A DNA stretch of 64,000 bases, taken from positions 150,002-214,001 of the forward strand of contig NZ_JAIJZW010000007.1 of NCBI RefSeq assembly GCF_019753765.1. Reading direction: 5' to 3'. Origin of the DNA: Microbacterium marinilacus (GTDB lineage: Bacteria; Actinomycetota; Actinomycetes; Actinomycetales; Microbacteriaceae). Below the pieces are notes generated by a model. The model saw only the letters and a list, made by a program, of their open reading frames with translations, was not told where the DNA came from and ran no database searches. Each line of letters starts with the position of its first letter. Within the stretch, counting starts at the first letter, position 1. A program made the translations under genes and the position numbers. Below, in pieces: positions 44,890 to 53,407 of the stretch.

Positions 44890-44905
44890 TGCGCGGGTCG
44901 CCCCC

Positions 44906-45265
44906 TCAGCGGGAGGTGACGAAGTGCGGACGGGGCCCTTCGATGCGCGCGACGGCGATCTTCACCTCGGTGACCTCACCGCGCAGACCCGCGATCTCGG
45001 CGCGCAGATCACTACGCATGGCCGCGATCTCGGTGCTCAGATCACTACGCACGGCCGCGATCTCGGTGCTCAGATCACTACGCACGGCCGCGATCTCCTG
45101 TCCGTTGCCGTCGATACGAGCAGAGAGCTTGTCGTCGACAGCATCGATCTTCGCGTCCATCCGATGAACCAGCCAGCCACCGGCGCCGAGCATCGTGCCG
45201 ACGAACGTCACGCACAGGCTCACGGCGGCGATCACCGTCGTCAGAACCTCAGCAGACACGAACAC
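44906..45265 (-). CDS. small membrane protein with 11-residue coiled-coil repeats
   Basis: I recognise no named family. The 119-residue protein has one helix (about 8-30, TTVIAAVSLCVTFVGTM) followed by a long coiled coil. Residues about 57-91 are three copies of an 11-residue unit, EIAAVRSDLST, and degenerate units follow. Hendecad repeats give right-handed coiled coils. GTG 45265 and GTG 45259 are both possible starts. It lies between truA and mtnN, where no gene is expected in the ancestral order. A tether or oligomerisation stalk is one possibility; the function is unknown. Confidence 0.65.
   Translation of the reverse strand: MFVSAEVLTTVIAAVSLCVTFVGTMLGAGGWLVHRMDAKIDAVDDKLSARIDGNGQEIAAVRSDLSTEIAAVRSDLSTEIAAMRSDLRAEIAGLRGEVTEVKIAVARIEGPRPHFVTSR
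44993..45091. repeat. three tandem 33-bp repeats
   Basis: Units of 33 bases start at 44993, 45026 and 45059. The second and third are identical and the first differs at a few positions. They encode the 11-residue coiled-coil units, so the array has expanded recently and in frame. Confidence 0.9.
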
Positions 45266-45387
45266 CGCCCCATTCTCCCAGCTGGATCGCCGGAATGCCA
45301 TGACGCTACGGCACTGCGGCAGGGCATGGAGGGTCTCGATTCGACCTGCCGCCATTCGCGACGCAATGCGTGGCTGTGGACGAGAGA

Positions 45388-46077
45388 TCAGACGGCGGCG
45401 AGCCCCGCGAGCACGAGGCGCGCCGACCGGTCGGCGGCGTCGTCGACGTGCGTCAGAAACTCGGTGCCGTCGGGCGCGCACAGGTCGGACACCCCGCGGA
45501 CCGACACGAAGCGGGCGCCGTGCGTGTGCGCGACCTGCGCGATCGCCGCCGACTCCATGTCCACGGCCAGGAGGCGGGGGAAGTCGGCGCGCAGCTCCTG
45601 CGCGAGGTCCGCCGTGACGAACCTCTCGCCCGAGCCGATGCCGCCCTCACGCACCGTGAGGTCGCCGGCGGCGCCCAGGAGCGCCTGCCGCAGCTCGCCG
45701 TCACCCTCGTAGGCGGCGGGCATCCCCGGCACCTGGCCGAGCTCGTAGCCGAAGGCCCGCGCGTCCGCGCTGACGTTCACGAGCGAGTCGCCCACGATCA
45801 CGTCGCCGACGTTCACGCCGGCGGCCAGCCCGCCCGCCGAGCCGGCGCTGATCAGCACCACGTCGTCGCCGTACCGCCCGATCGCGCCGGCGGCCGCGGC
45901 GGCGCCGTTGACCATGCCGATCCCGGTGCGCACCAGCACGTGCGTGCGCCCGTCGACCACGGCGGCGCGATGCTCGGCGCCGCCGATCGTCATCGGATCG
46001 CTCACCTCGCTCGCGACCGCGACGAAGGGCGCCGCCTCCTCGTCCATCGCGACCAGGATGACGGCGACAGCGCTCAC
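45388..46077 (-). CDS. mtnN: 5'-methylthioadenosine/S-adenosylhomocysteine nucleosidase
   Basis: A 229-residue nucleosidase. Seen: [12 protein letters not shown] (catalytic Glu region), [12 protein letters not shown], and [13 protein letters not shown] with the purine-binding Met-Glu. It cleaves adenine from S-adenosylhomocysteine and methylthioadenosine, giving S-ribosylhomocysteine for LuxS. The GTG at 46077 overlaps the luxS stop (GTGA), and the two enzymes act in sequence, so the start and function are well supported. Confidence 0.93.
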   Translation of the reverse strand: MSAVAVILVAMDEEAAPFVAVASEVSDPMTIGGAEHRAAVVDGRTHVLVRTGIGMVNGAAAAAGAIGRYGDDVVLISAGSAGGLAAGVNVGDVIVGDSLVNVSADARAFGYELGQVPGMPAAYEGDGELRQALLGAAGDLTVREGGIGSGERFVTADLAQELRADFPRLLAVDMESAAIAQVAHTHGARFVSVRGVSDLCAPDGTEFLTHVDDAADRSARLVLAGLAAV

Positions 46078-46559
46078 CCGCGACCCTCGGCGAAGACCTG
46101 GCCCCACTCGTCGCGACGCTGGAGGAAGGTGCGGGCCGCCTCCTGGGCGCCCTCCAGCGTGTGGTTGGCTCCCCAGCCGCACTGCACCTCGTTCGCGGCG
46201 GGCACCTCGGTCGCGTCGAGGACGTCCTGCAGCGTCGCTCCCACGAGGCGCTCGACCTCCGCGAGCTCGTGGTCGCCCTGCAGGATCAGGTAGAAGCCGG
46301 TCTGGCAGCCCATCGGCGAGAAGTCGATCACGCGGGCGGAGTGGTTGCGCGACTTCTCGGCGAACAGGTGCTCCAGCGAGTGGATCACCGGCATCTCGAG
46401 GTGCGCGACGTTCGGCTGCGCGAAGCGCACGTCGTACTTCACGATCACGTCGCCGTGCGGCAGCACCTTCCGGTCGGCCACGCGCAGGTACGGTGCGGCG
46501 ACGGCGCGGTGGTCCAGGTTGAACGACTCGACGTTCATACGGGGCTTGTTGTCGGTCAC
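46074..46559 (-). CDS. luxS: S-ribosylhomocysteine lyase
   Basis: A 161-residue LuxS. Zinc ligands H60 and H64 in HSLEH and C127 in EVQCGW, and catalytic C85 in MGCQTGF, match the Bacillus enzyme almost position for position. It splits S-ribosylhomocysteine into homocysteine and DPD, the autoinducer-2 precursor. GTG 46559 is chosen because TACGCT lies seven bases upstream (leaderless); ATG 46538 is an alternative. With mtnN and patB it completes homocysteine recovery and sulfur metabolism. A signalling role cannot be judged from sequence. Confidence 0.95.
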   Translation of the reverse strand: MTDNKPRMNVESFNLDHRAVAAPYLRVADRKVLPHGDVIVKYDVRFAQPNVAHLEMPVIHSLEHLFAEKSRNHSARVIDFSPMGCQTGFYLILQGDHELAEVERLVGATLQDVLDATEVPAANEVQCGWGANHTLEGAQEAARTFLQRRDEWGQVFAEGRG

Positions 46560-46566
46560 GGATTCA

Positions 46567-46572
46567 AGCGTA
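46567..46572 (-). promoter_or_regulatory. -10 box of a probable leaderless luxS-mtnN promoter
   Basis: On the minus strand TACGCT is followed by seven bases and the GTG at 46559. It lies in the 51-base gap after patB, so luxS-mtnN may be transcribed both from here and from upstream. Confidence 0.4.
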
Positions 46573-46610
46573 CGGCGCTCGCCGGGCTTCGACCCTCGAT
46601 GCACGGAAAG

Positions 46611-47795
46611 CTACAGAAGCTGCCGCGCGCGACCGTCGGAGGTCAGAGCCTCGGAGATGCGGCGCACCGCCTCGCGGAGCAGCGGGCGCGGCATCGCGAA
46701 GACGAAACGGGTGTGACCGATCGCGGCCTCACCACAGGCGGCCCCGTCCGTCATCGCGACGCGCGCGTGGTCACGGAACCACTCGCCGAGGTCGCCCTCG
46801 AGGCCGTAGGCGCGGAAGTCGATCAGGGCGATGTAAGTGCCCTCCGGGACGGTGACCCGAGCCTGGGGCAGCTGCTCCGCGACGAGCTCGGCGAGCAGCC
46901 TCCTGTTGCCGTCGAGATAGTCGACGACGCCGGCGAGCCATTCCTTCCCGGCCGTGTAGGCGGCGATGTTGGCCACCACTCCGGGCGTCGCCGTGCCGTG
47001 GCCGGCCCAGAACCCGAATTCCTCCCACGCCGCGGCATCCGCGTCGTTCGAGATGATGAGCTGCGCGCACTTCAGCCCGGCGAGGTTCCAGGCCTTCGAC
47101 GCGGAGGTCGCCGTGATGGTGTGCCCGGCTGCCGCGTCGTTCACCGACGCGTAGGGGACGTGCTTGGCGGGCGCGTAGACGATGGGCGCGTGGATCTCGT
47201 CGGAGAAGACCCGTCCGCCGTGCGCCTCGACGACGCTAGACAGGGCCTCCAGCTCGGCCCGCGTGGACACGGTGCCGAGAGGGTTGTGGGGGTTGCAGAG
47301 CACCACCATCCCCGCGCCCTCCTCGAACCCGCGGGCGACGGCGTCCAGGTCCATGACCATCCGGCCGTCCACCTCGATGCTGGGCACCTCGATGACTCGA
47401 CGACCGTGCATGGGAGGCACCATCAGGAACGGCATGTACGCGGGTGTCGGGACGATGACGGCGGATCCGGGCTCGGTGAACCTGTCGAGCGCCAGCTCGA
47501 ACGCCGCGATCACGTCCGGGACGTGATGCACGCGCCCGGCCGGGACGTCCCAGCCGTACTCGTCGCGGTACCAAGCGGCGGTGGCGGCCGACAGGTCGTC
47601 GGCCAGCCGCTGCGGCAGGTACCCCGTCGCCCCGCGGTCGATCGACGTCTTCAGCGCCTCGCCCACGGCGGGCGCGAGCCCGAAGTCCATCTCGGCGACG
47701 AACGCGCCGATCGTGTCGGGGAACATCGACCACTTCATGCTCCCGCCCGCTCTCAGGTCGGGTTCGGCGATGGCGTCGAAATCGTGGGTGCTCAT
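46611..47795 (-). CDS. patB: MalY/PatB-type cystathionine beta-lyase (PLP aminotransferase fold)
   Basis: A 394-residue PLP enzyme of the MalY/PatB group. Seen: SMKWSMFPDTIGAFVAEMDF at the start (the WVAEMDF-type motif), CNPHNPLGTV, VFSDEIHAPIVY, and the Schiff-base lysine in TATSASKAWNLAGLK. These enzymes cleave cystathionine or cysteine conjugates to homocysteine or thiols. The ATG is preceded by AAGGAG. It is first in a minus-strand patB-luxS-mtnN group, so homocysteine metabolism is the likely shared theme. Confidence 0.88.
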   Translation of the reverse strand: MSTHDFDAIAEPDLRAGGSMKWSMFPDTIGAFVAEMDFGLAPAVGEALKTSIDRGATGYLPQRLADDLSAATAAWYRDEYGWDVPAGRVHHVPDVIAAFELALDRFTEPGSAVIVPTPAYMPFLMVPPMHGRRVIEVPSIEVDGRMVMDLDAVARGFEEGAGMVVLCNPHNPLGTVSTRAELEALSSVVEAHGGRVFSDEIHAPIVYAPAKHVPYASVNDAAAGHTITATSASKAWNLAGLKCAQLIISNDADAAAWEEFGFWAGHGTATPGVVANIAAYTAGKEWLAGVVDYLDGNRRLLAELVAEQLPQARVTVPEGTYIALIDFRAYGLEGDLGEWFRDHARVAMTDGAACGEAAIGHTRFVFAMPRPLLREAVRRISEALTSDGRARQLL

Positions 47796-47826
47796 CTGAG
47801 ACTCCTTCTGTCGTTCCCGGGCGCAC

Positions 47827-47869
47827 ATGCGAAGAAGGGCCCCGCGTCACACGGGGCCCTTCTTCGCAT
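47827..47869 (-). terminator. strong intrinsic terminator after rplQ
   Basis: A perfect 18-bp stem (ATGCGAAGAAGGGCCCCG with its complement) and 7-base loop lie just past the rplQ stop. It ends the ribosomal operon and separates it from patB, whose ATG is 32 bases further on. There is no long T-tract, as often in high-GC actinobacteria. Confidence 0.85.
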
Positions 47870-47876
47870 ACGGCGC

Positions 47877-48434
47877 TTACTTCGCGTCGGTCTCCTCGGC
47901 CGGAGTCTCCTCCGCGGGAGCCTCGTCAGCGGCGGCCTCCTCGGCGGGAGCCTCCTCGACGACCTCGACGGTCTCCTCCGCGGGAGCCTCCTCGGCGGGG
48001 GTCTCCTCGGCGGGGGTCTCCTCGACGACCGGGGCCGCCTCGGCGGCCGGGGCCGACTTCTTCGCCTTGGGGGTGACGGGCTCGAGGACGAGCTCGATCA
48101 CGGCCATGGGGGCGTTGTCGCCCTTGCGGTTGCCGACCTTCGTGATGCGGGTGTAGCCGCCCTCACGGTCCGCGACGAGCGGCGCGATCTCGGCGAAGAG
48201 GACGTGCACGACCTCCTTGTCGCCGATCACCGAGAGCACGCTGCGACGCGCGTGCAGGTCGCCGCGCTTCGCCTTCGTGATCAGTCGCTCGGCGAGCGGA
48301 CGCAGGCGCTTGGCCTTGGTCTCCGTCGTCTTGATCGACTTGTGGGTGAACAGCGCCGCGGCGAGGTTCGCGAGGAGCAGGCGCTCGTGGGCGGGGCCGC
48401 CTCCGAGGCGGGGACCCTTCGTGGGCTTAGGCAT
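47877..48434 (-). CDS. rplQ: 50S ribosomal protein L17
   Basis: A 185-residue L17. The core (about 1-118) starts [20 protein letters not shown]. It is followed by a roughly 60-residue low-complexity acidic tail of PAEE-type repeats, absent from short L17 proteins but common in Microbacteriaceae. The tail DNA is internally repetitive. Last gene of the alpha operon, ending in a strong terminator. It lies 69 bases after rpoA. Confidence 0.96.
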   Translation of the reverse strand: MPKPTKGPRLGGGPAHERLLLANLAAALFTHKSIKTTETKAKRLRPLAERLITKAKRGDLHARRSVLSVIGDKEVVHVLFAEIAPLVADREGGYTRITKVGNRKGDNAPMAVIELVLEPVTPKAKKSAPAAEAAPVVEETPAEETPAEEAPAEETVEVVEEAPAEEAAADEAPAEETPAEETDAK

Positions 48435-48503
48435 TTCTTGTTACTCCAGTGCAATTGGTCGCTGGCATCCGCAGAGCGGAAGTCAGTGAGAGGAAGTCAG
48501 GGA

Positions 48504-49493
48504 TCAGAGCGACTCGTCGTCGTAGCCGCCGTAGAAGCCGGTGCCGTCGAAGCCGGGCACCGAGTCCTTCAGCGACAGGCCGAGCGAGGTGAGCTTGTCG
48601 CGCACCTCGTCCACCGACTTCTGTCCGAAGTTGCGGATGTTCATGAGCTGCGTCTCCGAGAGGGCGACGAGCTCGGAGACCGTGTTGATCCCCTCGCGCT
48701 TGAGGCAGTTGTACGAGCGGACCGACAGGTCGAGGTCCTCGATCGGCATCGACAGCTCGTTCGAGAGCACGGTCTCGACCGGCGCCGGGCCGATCTCGAT
48801 GCCCTCGGCCTCGACGTTCAGCTCACGGGCGAGGCCGAACAGCTCGACCAGCGTGCGACCGGCCGACGCGACGGCGTCGCGCGGAGCGATCGACGGCTTG
48901 CTCTCGACGTCCAGCACCAGCTTGTCGAAGTCGGTGCGCTCACCGGCACGGGTCGCCTCGACGCGGTAGCTGACCTTCAGCACCGGCGAGTAGATCGAGT
49001 CGACCGGGATCTGGCCGGCCTCGGCGTACTCGTTGCGGTTCTGGACGGCCGACACGTAGCCACGGCCACGCTCGATCGTCAGCTCGAGCTCGAACTTCGC
49101 GGTGTCGTTGAGGGTCGCGATGACCAGCTCGGGGTTGTGCACCTCGACACCGGCCGGGGCCGAGATGTCGGCCGCGGTGACCTCGCCGGCGCCCGTCTTG
49201 CGCAGGTACGCCGTGATGGGCTCGTCGCGCTCGCTCGACACCACGAGCTGCTTGATGTTGAGGATGATCTCGGTGACATCCTCCTTCACACCGGGGATGG
49301 TGCTGAACTCGTGCAGCACGCCGTCGATGCGAATGCTGGTGACCGCCGCGCCGGGGATCGACGAGAGCAGGCTGCGACGCAGCGCGTTCCCGATGGTGTA
49401 GCCGAAGCCGGGCTCGAGGGGCTCGACGACGAACCGGCTGCGGAACTCCGAGATCTTCTCCTCGGTGAGGGTGGGACGCTGTGCAATGAGCAC
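48504..49493 (-). CDS. rpoA: DNA-directed RNA polymerase subunit alpha
   Basis: A 329-residue alpha subunit. The N-terminal assembly domain (about 1-230) includes [20 protein letters not shown]. The C-terminal domain (about 245-315) carries [19 protein letters not shown] and [10 protein letters not shown] for UP-element and activator contacts. The GTG start follows AAAGGAAC. No rpsD lies between it and rpsK; the 148-base spacer 49494-49641 shows only two short ACGCCGGGGCG repeats and a weak TATAGC that might be a -10 box. Confidence 0.98.
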   Translation of the reverse strand: MLIAQRPTLTEEKISEFRSRFVVEPLEPGFGYTIGNALRRSLLSSIPGAAVTSIRIDGVLHEFSTIPGVKEDVTEIILNIKQLVVSSERDEPITAYLRKTGAGEVTAADISAPAGVEVHNPELVIATLNDTAKFELELTIERGRGYVSAVQNRNEYAEAGQIPVDSIYSPVLKVSYRVEATRAGERTDFDKLVLDVESKPSIAPRDAVASAGRTLVELFGLARELNVEAEGIEIGPAPVETVLSNELSMPIEDLDLSVRSYNCLKREGINTVSELVALSETQLMNIRNFGQKSVDEVRDKLTSLGLSLKDSVPGFDGTGFYGGYDDESL

Positions 49494-49641
49494 TGGTTGT
49501 TCCTTTCGATCACGTGCCCGCTATATGACACGTGCGGTGGATAGGTCTTGAGTTGTTCGACGGCTCACGCCGGGGCGAGGCCGTGGGACGACGAGACGCC
49601 GGGGCGCAGGCTCGCAAGCCGTGCACCCCGGCGGGATCGCG

Positions 49642-50040
49642 TCAGACGCGGCGGCGCTTCGGCGGGCGGCAGCCGTTGTGCGCCTGCGGCGTCACGTCCT
49701 GGATCGAACCGACCTCGAGGCCGGCGGCCTGCAGCGAGCGGATCGCGGTCTCGCGGCCCGAACCCGGGCCCTTCACGAACACGTCGACCTTCTTGACGCC
49801 GTGCTCCTGCGCCTGGCGGGCGGCCGACTCGGCGGCCATGCCGGCCGCGTACGGCGTCGACTTGCGCGAGCCCTTGAAGCCCACGCCACCAGCCGAGGTC
49901 CAGCTGATGACGGCGCCCGACGGGTCCGTGATCGAGACGATCGTGTTGTTGAACGTCGACTTGATGTGGGCCTGGCCCACTGCGATGTTCTTCTTCTCCT
50001 TGCGGCGCGGCTTGCGCGCAGCGGTCTTGGGTGCAGCCAT
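49642..50040 (-). CDS. rpsK: 30S ribosomal protein S11
   Basis: A 132-residue S11 with the signature [20 protein letters not shown] and the C-terminal [18 protein letters not shown]. It forms part of the 30S platform beside the mRNA exit. The basic N-terminus [14 protein letters not shown] is typical. It starts 24 bases after rpsM. Confidence 0.98.
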   Translation of the reverse strand: MAAPKTAARKPRRKEKKNIAVGQAHIKSTFNNTIVSITDPSGAVISWTSAGGVGFKGSRKSTPYAAGMAAESAARQAQEHGVKKVDVFVKGPGSGRETAIRSLQAAGLEVGSIQDVTPQAHNGCRPPKRRRV

Positions 50041-50064
50041 TGTGATCTCCTAAACCTTCCGCGC

Positions 50065-50439
50065 TTAGCGGGCCTTCTTCTTACCGGCGACGGTGCGCTT
50101 CGGACCCTTGCGCGTGCGCGCGTTGGTCTTGGTGCGCTGACCGCGGACCGGGAGGCCGCGGCGGTGGCGGAGACCCTCGTAAGAGCCGATCTCGACCTTG
50201 CGACGGATGTCGGCGGCGACCTCGCGACGCAGATCACCCTCGACCTTGTAGGTGCCCTCGATGTGGTCGCGGAGCGCGACGAGCTGGTCGTCGCTGAGGT
50301 CCTTGACCCGGATCTCGGGGCTGATGCCAGTGGCGGCGAGGATCTCGTTCGAACGAGTGCGTCCAACGCCGTAGATGTACGTGAGTGCGATCACCACGCG
50401 CTTGTCGCGCGGGATGTCGACGCCGGCAAGACGTGCCAT
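50065..50439 (-). CDS. rpsM: 30S ribosomal protein S13
   Basis: A 124-residue S13: [20 protein letters not shown] at the N-terminus, the GIS motif region, and the basic C-terminal tail [18 protein letters not shown] that touches P-site tRNA. It sits at the head of rpsM-rpsK, 214 bases after rpmJ. Confidence 0.98.
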   Translation of the reverse strand: MARLAGVDIPRDKRVVIALTYIYGVGRTRSNEILAATGISPEIRVKDLSDDQLVALRDHIEGTYKVEGDLRREVAADIRRKVEIGSYEGLRHRRGLPVRGQRTKTNARTRKGPKRTVAGKKKAR

Positions 50440-50573
50440 GCGATGTCTCCTGAGAGTGAGGGAGGTGTGGAGCAGGATCGGTGCCCGGGCCTCCGCCCCG
50501 AGGTGTCCCCCGCATCCGATCTCTCGGAGCGGGTTCTGATCCTGCCGGATTCAGATGTTCAGTTGTGAGGATT

Positions 50574-50645
50574 TCGACTCGGCCGCTTCGCTCCCTCGCC
50601 CAATCCACAAGAGGTTTGTTCGTTGAGCGAGCGAAGCGAGTCGAG
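50574..50645. repeat. large imperfect inverted repeat (REP-like) between rpmJ and rpsM
   Basis: The right arm (50623-50645) contains GAGCGAGCGAAGCGAGTCGA. The left arm (50574-50603) is its imperfect complement, TCGACTC..GCTTCGCTCCCTCGCCCAA, with a loop of about 19 bases. GAGCGAGCGAAGCGAGTCGA-type words are common intergenic elements in Microbacteriaceae. Here it lies inside the alpha operon and could form a hairpin in the mRNA that attenuates or protects rpsM. Confidence 0.65.
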
Positions 50646-50653
50646 ACGCGGGA

Positions 50654-50770
50654 TCAGCCCTGGCGCTGCTTGTGGCGCGGGTTGCTCTTGCAGATGACCA
50701 TCACGCGGCCGTGGCGGCGGATCACCTTGCAGTGATCGCAGATCGGCTTGACGGAGGGGTTGACCTTCAT
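50654..50770 (-). CDS. rpmJ: 50S ribosomal protein L36 (zinc-binding form)
   Basis: A 38-residue L36 starting [20 protein letters not shown] and ending [10 protein letters not shown]11, C14, C27 and H32 form the zinc ribbon of the C+ type, so this is not the zinc-free paralogue made under zinc starvation. Position infA-rpmJ-rpsM is the standard one. Confidence 0.97.
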   Translation of the reverse strand: MKVNPSVKPICDHCKVIRRHGRVMVICKSNPRHKQRQG

Positions 50771-50831
50771 GATTCTTCTTTCGCTGTCTTCGTACCGTGC
50801 CCGAGGGGCGCGGCCGTTACTTCTCGACCGG

Positions 50832-51053
50832 TCAGCGGTAGCGGTAGACGATGCGGCCGCGCGTGAGGTCGTAGGGGCTGAGCTCCACGACCACGCGGTC
50901 TTCGGGGATGATGCGGATGTAGTTCTGCCGCATCTTTCCGGAGATCGTTGCGAGGACCTTGTGACCGTTGGTGAGCTCGACGCGGAACATCGCGTTGGGC
51001 AGCGCCTCGGTGATCACACCCTCGATCTCGATGACACCGTCTTTCTTCGCCAT
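50832..51053 (-). CDS. infA: translation initiation factor IF-1
   Basis: A 73-residue IF-1, an S1/OB-fold protein binding the ribosomal A site: [40 protein letters not shown] and [15 protein letters not shown]. Full length. ATG 51053 begins the conserved N-terminus. A promoter and an 18-bp palindrome lie upstream, so infA probably starts the transcript for rpmJ-rpsM-rpsK-rpoA-rplQ. Confidence 0.98.
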   Translation of the reverse strand: MAKKDGVIEIEGVITEALPNAMFRVELTNGHKVLATISGKMRQNYIRIIPEDRVVVELSPYDLTRGRIVYRYR

Positions 51054-51070
51054 AGACTCGCTTTGCTTGT

Positions 51071-51088
51071 GCAGACCGGCCGGTCTGC
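51071..51088 (-). promoter_or_regulatory. perfect 18-bp palindrome in the infA leader
   Basis: GCAGACCGGCCGGTCTGC is its own reverse complement and sits 18 bases before the infA ATG, downstream of the predicted promoter. It could be an operator or, in RNA, a short hairpin near the ribosome-binding region. No regulator is known to me for it. Confidence 0.45.
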
Positions 51089-51160
51089 GGTGAGTGGATT
51101 CGGTGCGGAGATGCCCTGTCCGGCGACACGCCGAAATCAGGCGCAAAGCACCAAAGATCT

Positions 51161-51189
51161 ATGTTAGGCGACGCCGGGCGTGTCGGCAA
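51161..51189 (-). promoter_or_regulatory. predicted infA operon promoter
   Basis: On the minus strand TTGCCG (51189-51184), a 17-base spacer and TAACAT (51166-51161) match a housekeeping sigma-70 promoter. Transcription would begin near 51154, leaving a leader of about 100 bases before infA. Confidence 0.55.
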
Positions 51190-51233
51190 GCTCGGCGTGT
51201 CGCGCCGACGCGGACGCGCCCAGAGCCCTCGGC

Positions 51234-51899
51234 TCAGCCCTGCAGACGCGGAAGCAGCTCTTCCTCGGCCGTGAGCTGCCAGTTCAGCGTCTCACCATTG
51301 AGCAAGACGGCCGGCGTCCCGCCGCCGGGCAGCGCGTCGGTCGTCTGCGTCACGAAGTCGGCGTACGTACGGTCGGCGATGCAGTCGGCGGCTCCGTCGG
51401 CACCCGCTCGTTCTGCGTAGGCGATGATCTCCTCGTCCGTGAGTCCGGGAGTCGACTCGGACGGCTGGTTCGCGTACATGAGATCCATGAACGGATATGC
51501 CGCGTCCGCGTTGTCCTCTGCGACGCAGTACATGGCATTCGCCGCACGCGTCGAGAACTCGGTGCCCTGCGATGCGCGGTCGAGGATCGACACGGGGTAG
51601 ACCTTGAGCGTGAGGGCCCCCTCGGTCACCTGCTCGGCGATCGTCTCGCCCCAGCTCTCCTCGAACTGCCCGCAGTAAGGGCACATGAAGTCGACGTAGG
51701 TCTCGAGCACGTCGGGCCCTTCGCCGAGGCTGATCGCGCCCGTCGCCTCGTCGATCGAGGCGCTCGCGGGCGACTCGGCCGGCGCAGTGGCCTGGTTGTT
51801 CATCCAGACCACGAGACCGGCGACCGCGACCAGCAGCACCACGACGGCCGCGGAGATCCAGATCGCGACCCAGTTGGTCTTTGCCGTGCCTGCCATCAT
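51234..51899 (-). CDS. DsbA-family thioredoxin-like membrane protein
   Basis: A 221-residue protein with an N-terminal membrane helix (about 10-32), a short linker and an extracytoplasmic thioredoxin fold with CPYC at residues 73-76, plus the cis-Pro loop GGGTPAVLLNG near 197. It resembles actinobacterial DsbA-like oxidoreductases that form or isomerise disulfides in exported proteins. The extra Cys pair (in MYCVAE and ADCIAD) fits the inserted helical domain of DsbA. It lies between map and infA. The redox partner is not visible. Confidence 0.85.
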   Translation of the reverse strand: MMAGTAKTNWVAIWISAAVVVLLVAVAGLVVWMNNQATAPAESPASASIDEATGAISLGEGPDVLETYVDFMCPYCGQFEESWGETIAEQVTEGALTLKVYPVSILDRASQGTEFSTRAANAMYCVAEDNADAAYPFMDLMYANQPSESTPGLTDEEIIAYAERAGADGAADCIADRTYADFVTQTTDALPGGGTPAVLLNGETLNWQLTAEEELLPRLQG

Positions 51900-51927
51900 G
51901 CTGCGCGCTCCGTGTCTTCGAGGTGGT

Positions 51928-52779
51928 TCAGGGGATCGGCGTGGGCGTCACGCCGAACGGCGCGAGGCCCGCGGCGCCGCCGTCGGGTGCAGTGAGCACC
52001 CACACCCCATCATCGTGCACCGCGATGCTGTGCTCCCAGTGAGCGCCCATCGATCCGTCAACGGTCGAGACGGTCCACTCGTCGTCCTCGACGAAGGTCT
52101 CCTCCGACCCGGCGGTCATCATCGGCTCGATGCACACGACCAGCCCGGGCTTCACCTCGGCGCCGGGGTCGGACGTGCGGTAGTTGAAGATCGTGGGCGC
52201 CTCGTGCATCTTGCGGCCGATGCCGTGCCCCACGTACTCGCGCAGGATGCCGGCGGGCTCGCCGCTGGACGACAGCGGGTTCGCCTCGATGAAGTCCTGG
52301 ATGGCGGCACCCACCTCGCCCAGGCGCTTCGCCGTCGCCAGCGCGGCGATCCCCGCCCACATGGACCCCTCGGTCACGCGCGAGAGCTCCTCGCGGTGCG
52401 CGACGAGCTCCGGACGCTCGGGGTCGGGCACGACGACCGTGATCGCCGAGTCGCCGTTCCAGCCGTCCGCGGTCTCGGCACCGCAGTCGATCGACACGAT
52501 GTCGCCCGGCTGCAGCGGGACGCCGTCGGGGATCCCGTGCACCACCGCGTCGTTCACCGACGCGCAGATCGTGTGGCGATAGCCCCGCACGAGCTGGAAG
52601 TTGGAGTGCGCTCCGCGTTCGACGATCACACGCTCGGCAGCGGCGTCGATCTCGAGAGTGGTCGCGCCGGGCACGATCAACGGCCGCACCGCATCGAGCG
52701 CGGCGGCGGTGATCAGCCCCGGCTCGACCATCGCGCGCAGCTGCGCGGGGGTCTTGTAGATCGACCTGCGGAAGATCAC
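51928..52779 (-). CDS. map: methionine aminopeptidase, type I
   Basis: A 283-residue metalloprotease removing the initiator Met. Metal ligands are seen in GDIVSIDCGAE (Asp), NGDSAITVVV (Asp), GHGIGRKMHEAP (His), CIEPMM (Glu) and HWEHSIAVHD (Glu region). It has a short N-terminus and lacks a zinc-finger extension. The GTG start lies 16 bases after adk. Position secY-adk-map is the usual actinobacterial order. Confidence 0.96.
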   Translation of the reverse strand: MIFRRSIYKTPAQLRAMVEPGLITAAALDAVRPLIVPGATTLEIDAAAERVIVERGAHSNFQLVRGYRHTICASVNDAVVHGIPDGVPLQPGDIVSIDCGAETADGWNGDSAITVVVPDPERPELVAHREELSRVTEGSMWAGIAALATAKRLGEVGAAIQDFIEANPLSSSGEPAGILREYVGHGIGRKMHEAPTIFNYRTSDPGAEVKPGLVVCIEPMMTAGSEETFVEDDEWTVSTVDGSMGAHWEHSIAVHDDGVWVLTAPDGGAAGLAPFGVTPTPIP

Positions 52780-52795
52780 GCGTCGCTCGGCGGTC

Positions 52796-53407
52796 TCAGG
52801 CCTGCACGCGCGCGAGGCCGCGAGCCTCGAGGGCCGCGACGATGCGCTCGGTGATCTCGTCGAGCGAGCCCACGCCGTCGATAGTGTCGACGATGCCGCG
52901 CGTGCCGTACACCGCGAGGATCGGCGCCGTCTCGCGCTCGTAGATGTCGAGACGGTGCGCGATCGCCTGCTCCGTGTCGTCGGAGCGGCCCTGCTCCTGC
53001 GCGCGCAGCGCGATCCGCGAGAGGCTCTCCTCGCGGGGCACGTTCAGCTCGATGACCGCGTCGAGCGACTCCTCGCGGCCCTGCAGGAAGTCGTCGAGCA
53101 GCGCCACCTGCGCGATGTTGCGCGGGTATCCGTCGAGGAGGAACCCCTCGGCGGCGTCGGGCTGCTCGAGGCGGTCGCGCACGATCGCGTTCGTCACCTC
53201 GTCGGGCACCAGGTCCCCGGCGTCGGTGATCGCCTTCACCGTCAGGCCGAGCTCGGTGCCCTCCTTGATGTTGGCGCGGAAGATGTCGCCGGTCGACACC
53301 ACCGGGATGCCGAGCGCCTCCGCGATCCGCGCGCCCTGCGTGCCCTTGCCGGAGCCCTGCGGTCCGACGATCAGAAGACGAGCCGAGAACCCATTGTCCT
53401 GTGTCAT
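52796..53407 (-). CDS. adk: adenylate kinase
   Basis: A 203-residue kinase interconverting ATP+AMP and 2 ADP. Seen: P-loop GPQGSGKG near residues 15-22, STGDIFRANI for AMP binding, LLDGYPRN, and RAQEQGRSDD where long forms carry a LID insertion. It is the short-LID type and has no zinc cysteines. ATG 53407 overlaps the secY stop (ATGA), which sets the start. Confidence 0.97.
   Translation of the reverse strand: MTQDNGFSARLLIVGPQGSGKGTQGARIAEALGIPVVSTGDIFRANIKEGTELGLTVKAITDAGDLVPDEVTNAIVRDRLEQPDAAEGFLLDGYPRNIAQVALLDDFLQGREESLDAVIELNVPREESLSRIALRAQEQGRSDDTEQAIAHRLDIYERETAPILAVYGTRGIVDTIDGVGSLDEITERIVAALEARGLARVQA

Noticed and set aside
44993..45091. Three 33-bp repeats as a CRISPR array
   Set aside because: The units are contiguous with no spacers, encode a coiled coil, and no cas genes are present.
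46074..46559. Quorum sensing by LuxS
   Set aside because: No AI-2 receptor or transporter is visible and the linkage to mtnN and patB fits metabolism. Only the enzyme call is made.
46161..49544. Long plus-strand open frame of over 1,100 codons
   Set aside because: It is antisense to luxS, patB, rplQ and rpoA, and its composition is that of a high-GC shadow frame.
49494..49641. rpsD between rpsK and rpoA
   Set aside because: The gap is only 148 bases and holds no S4-like frame.
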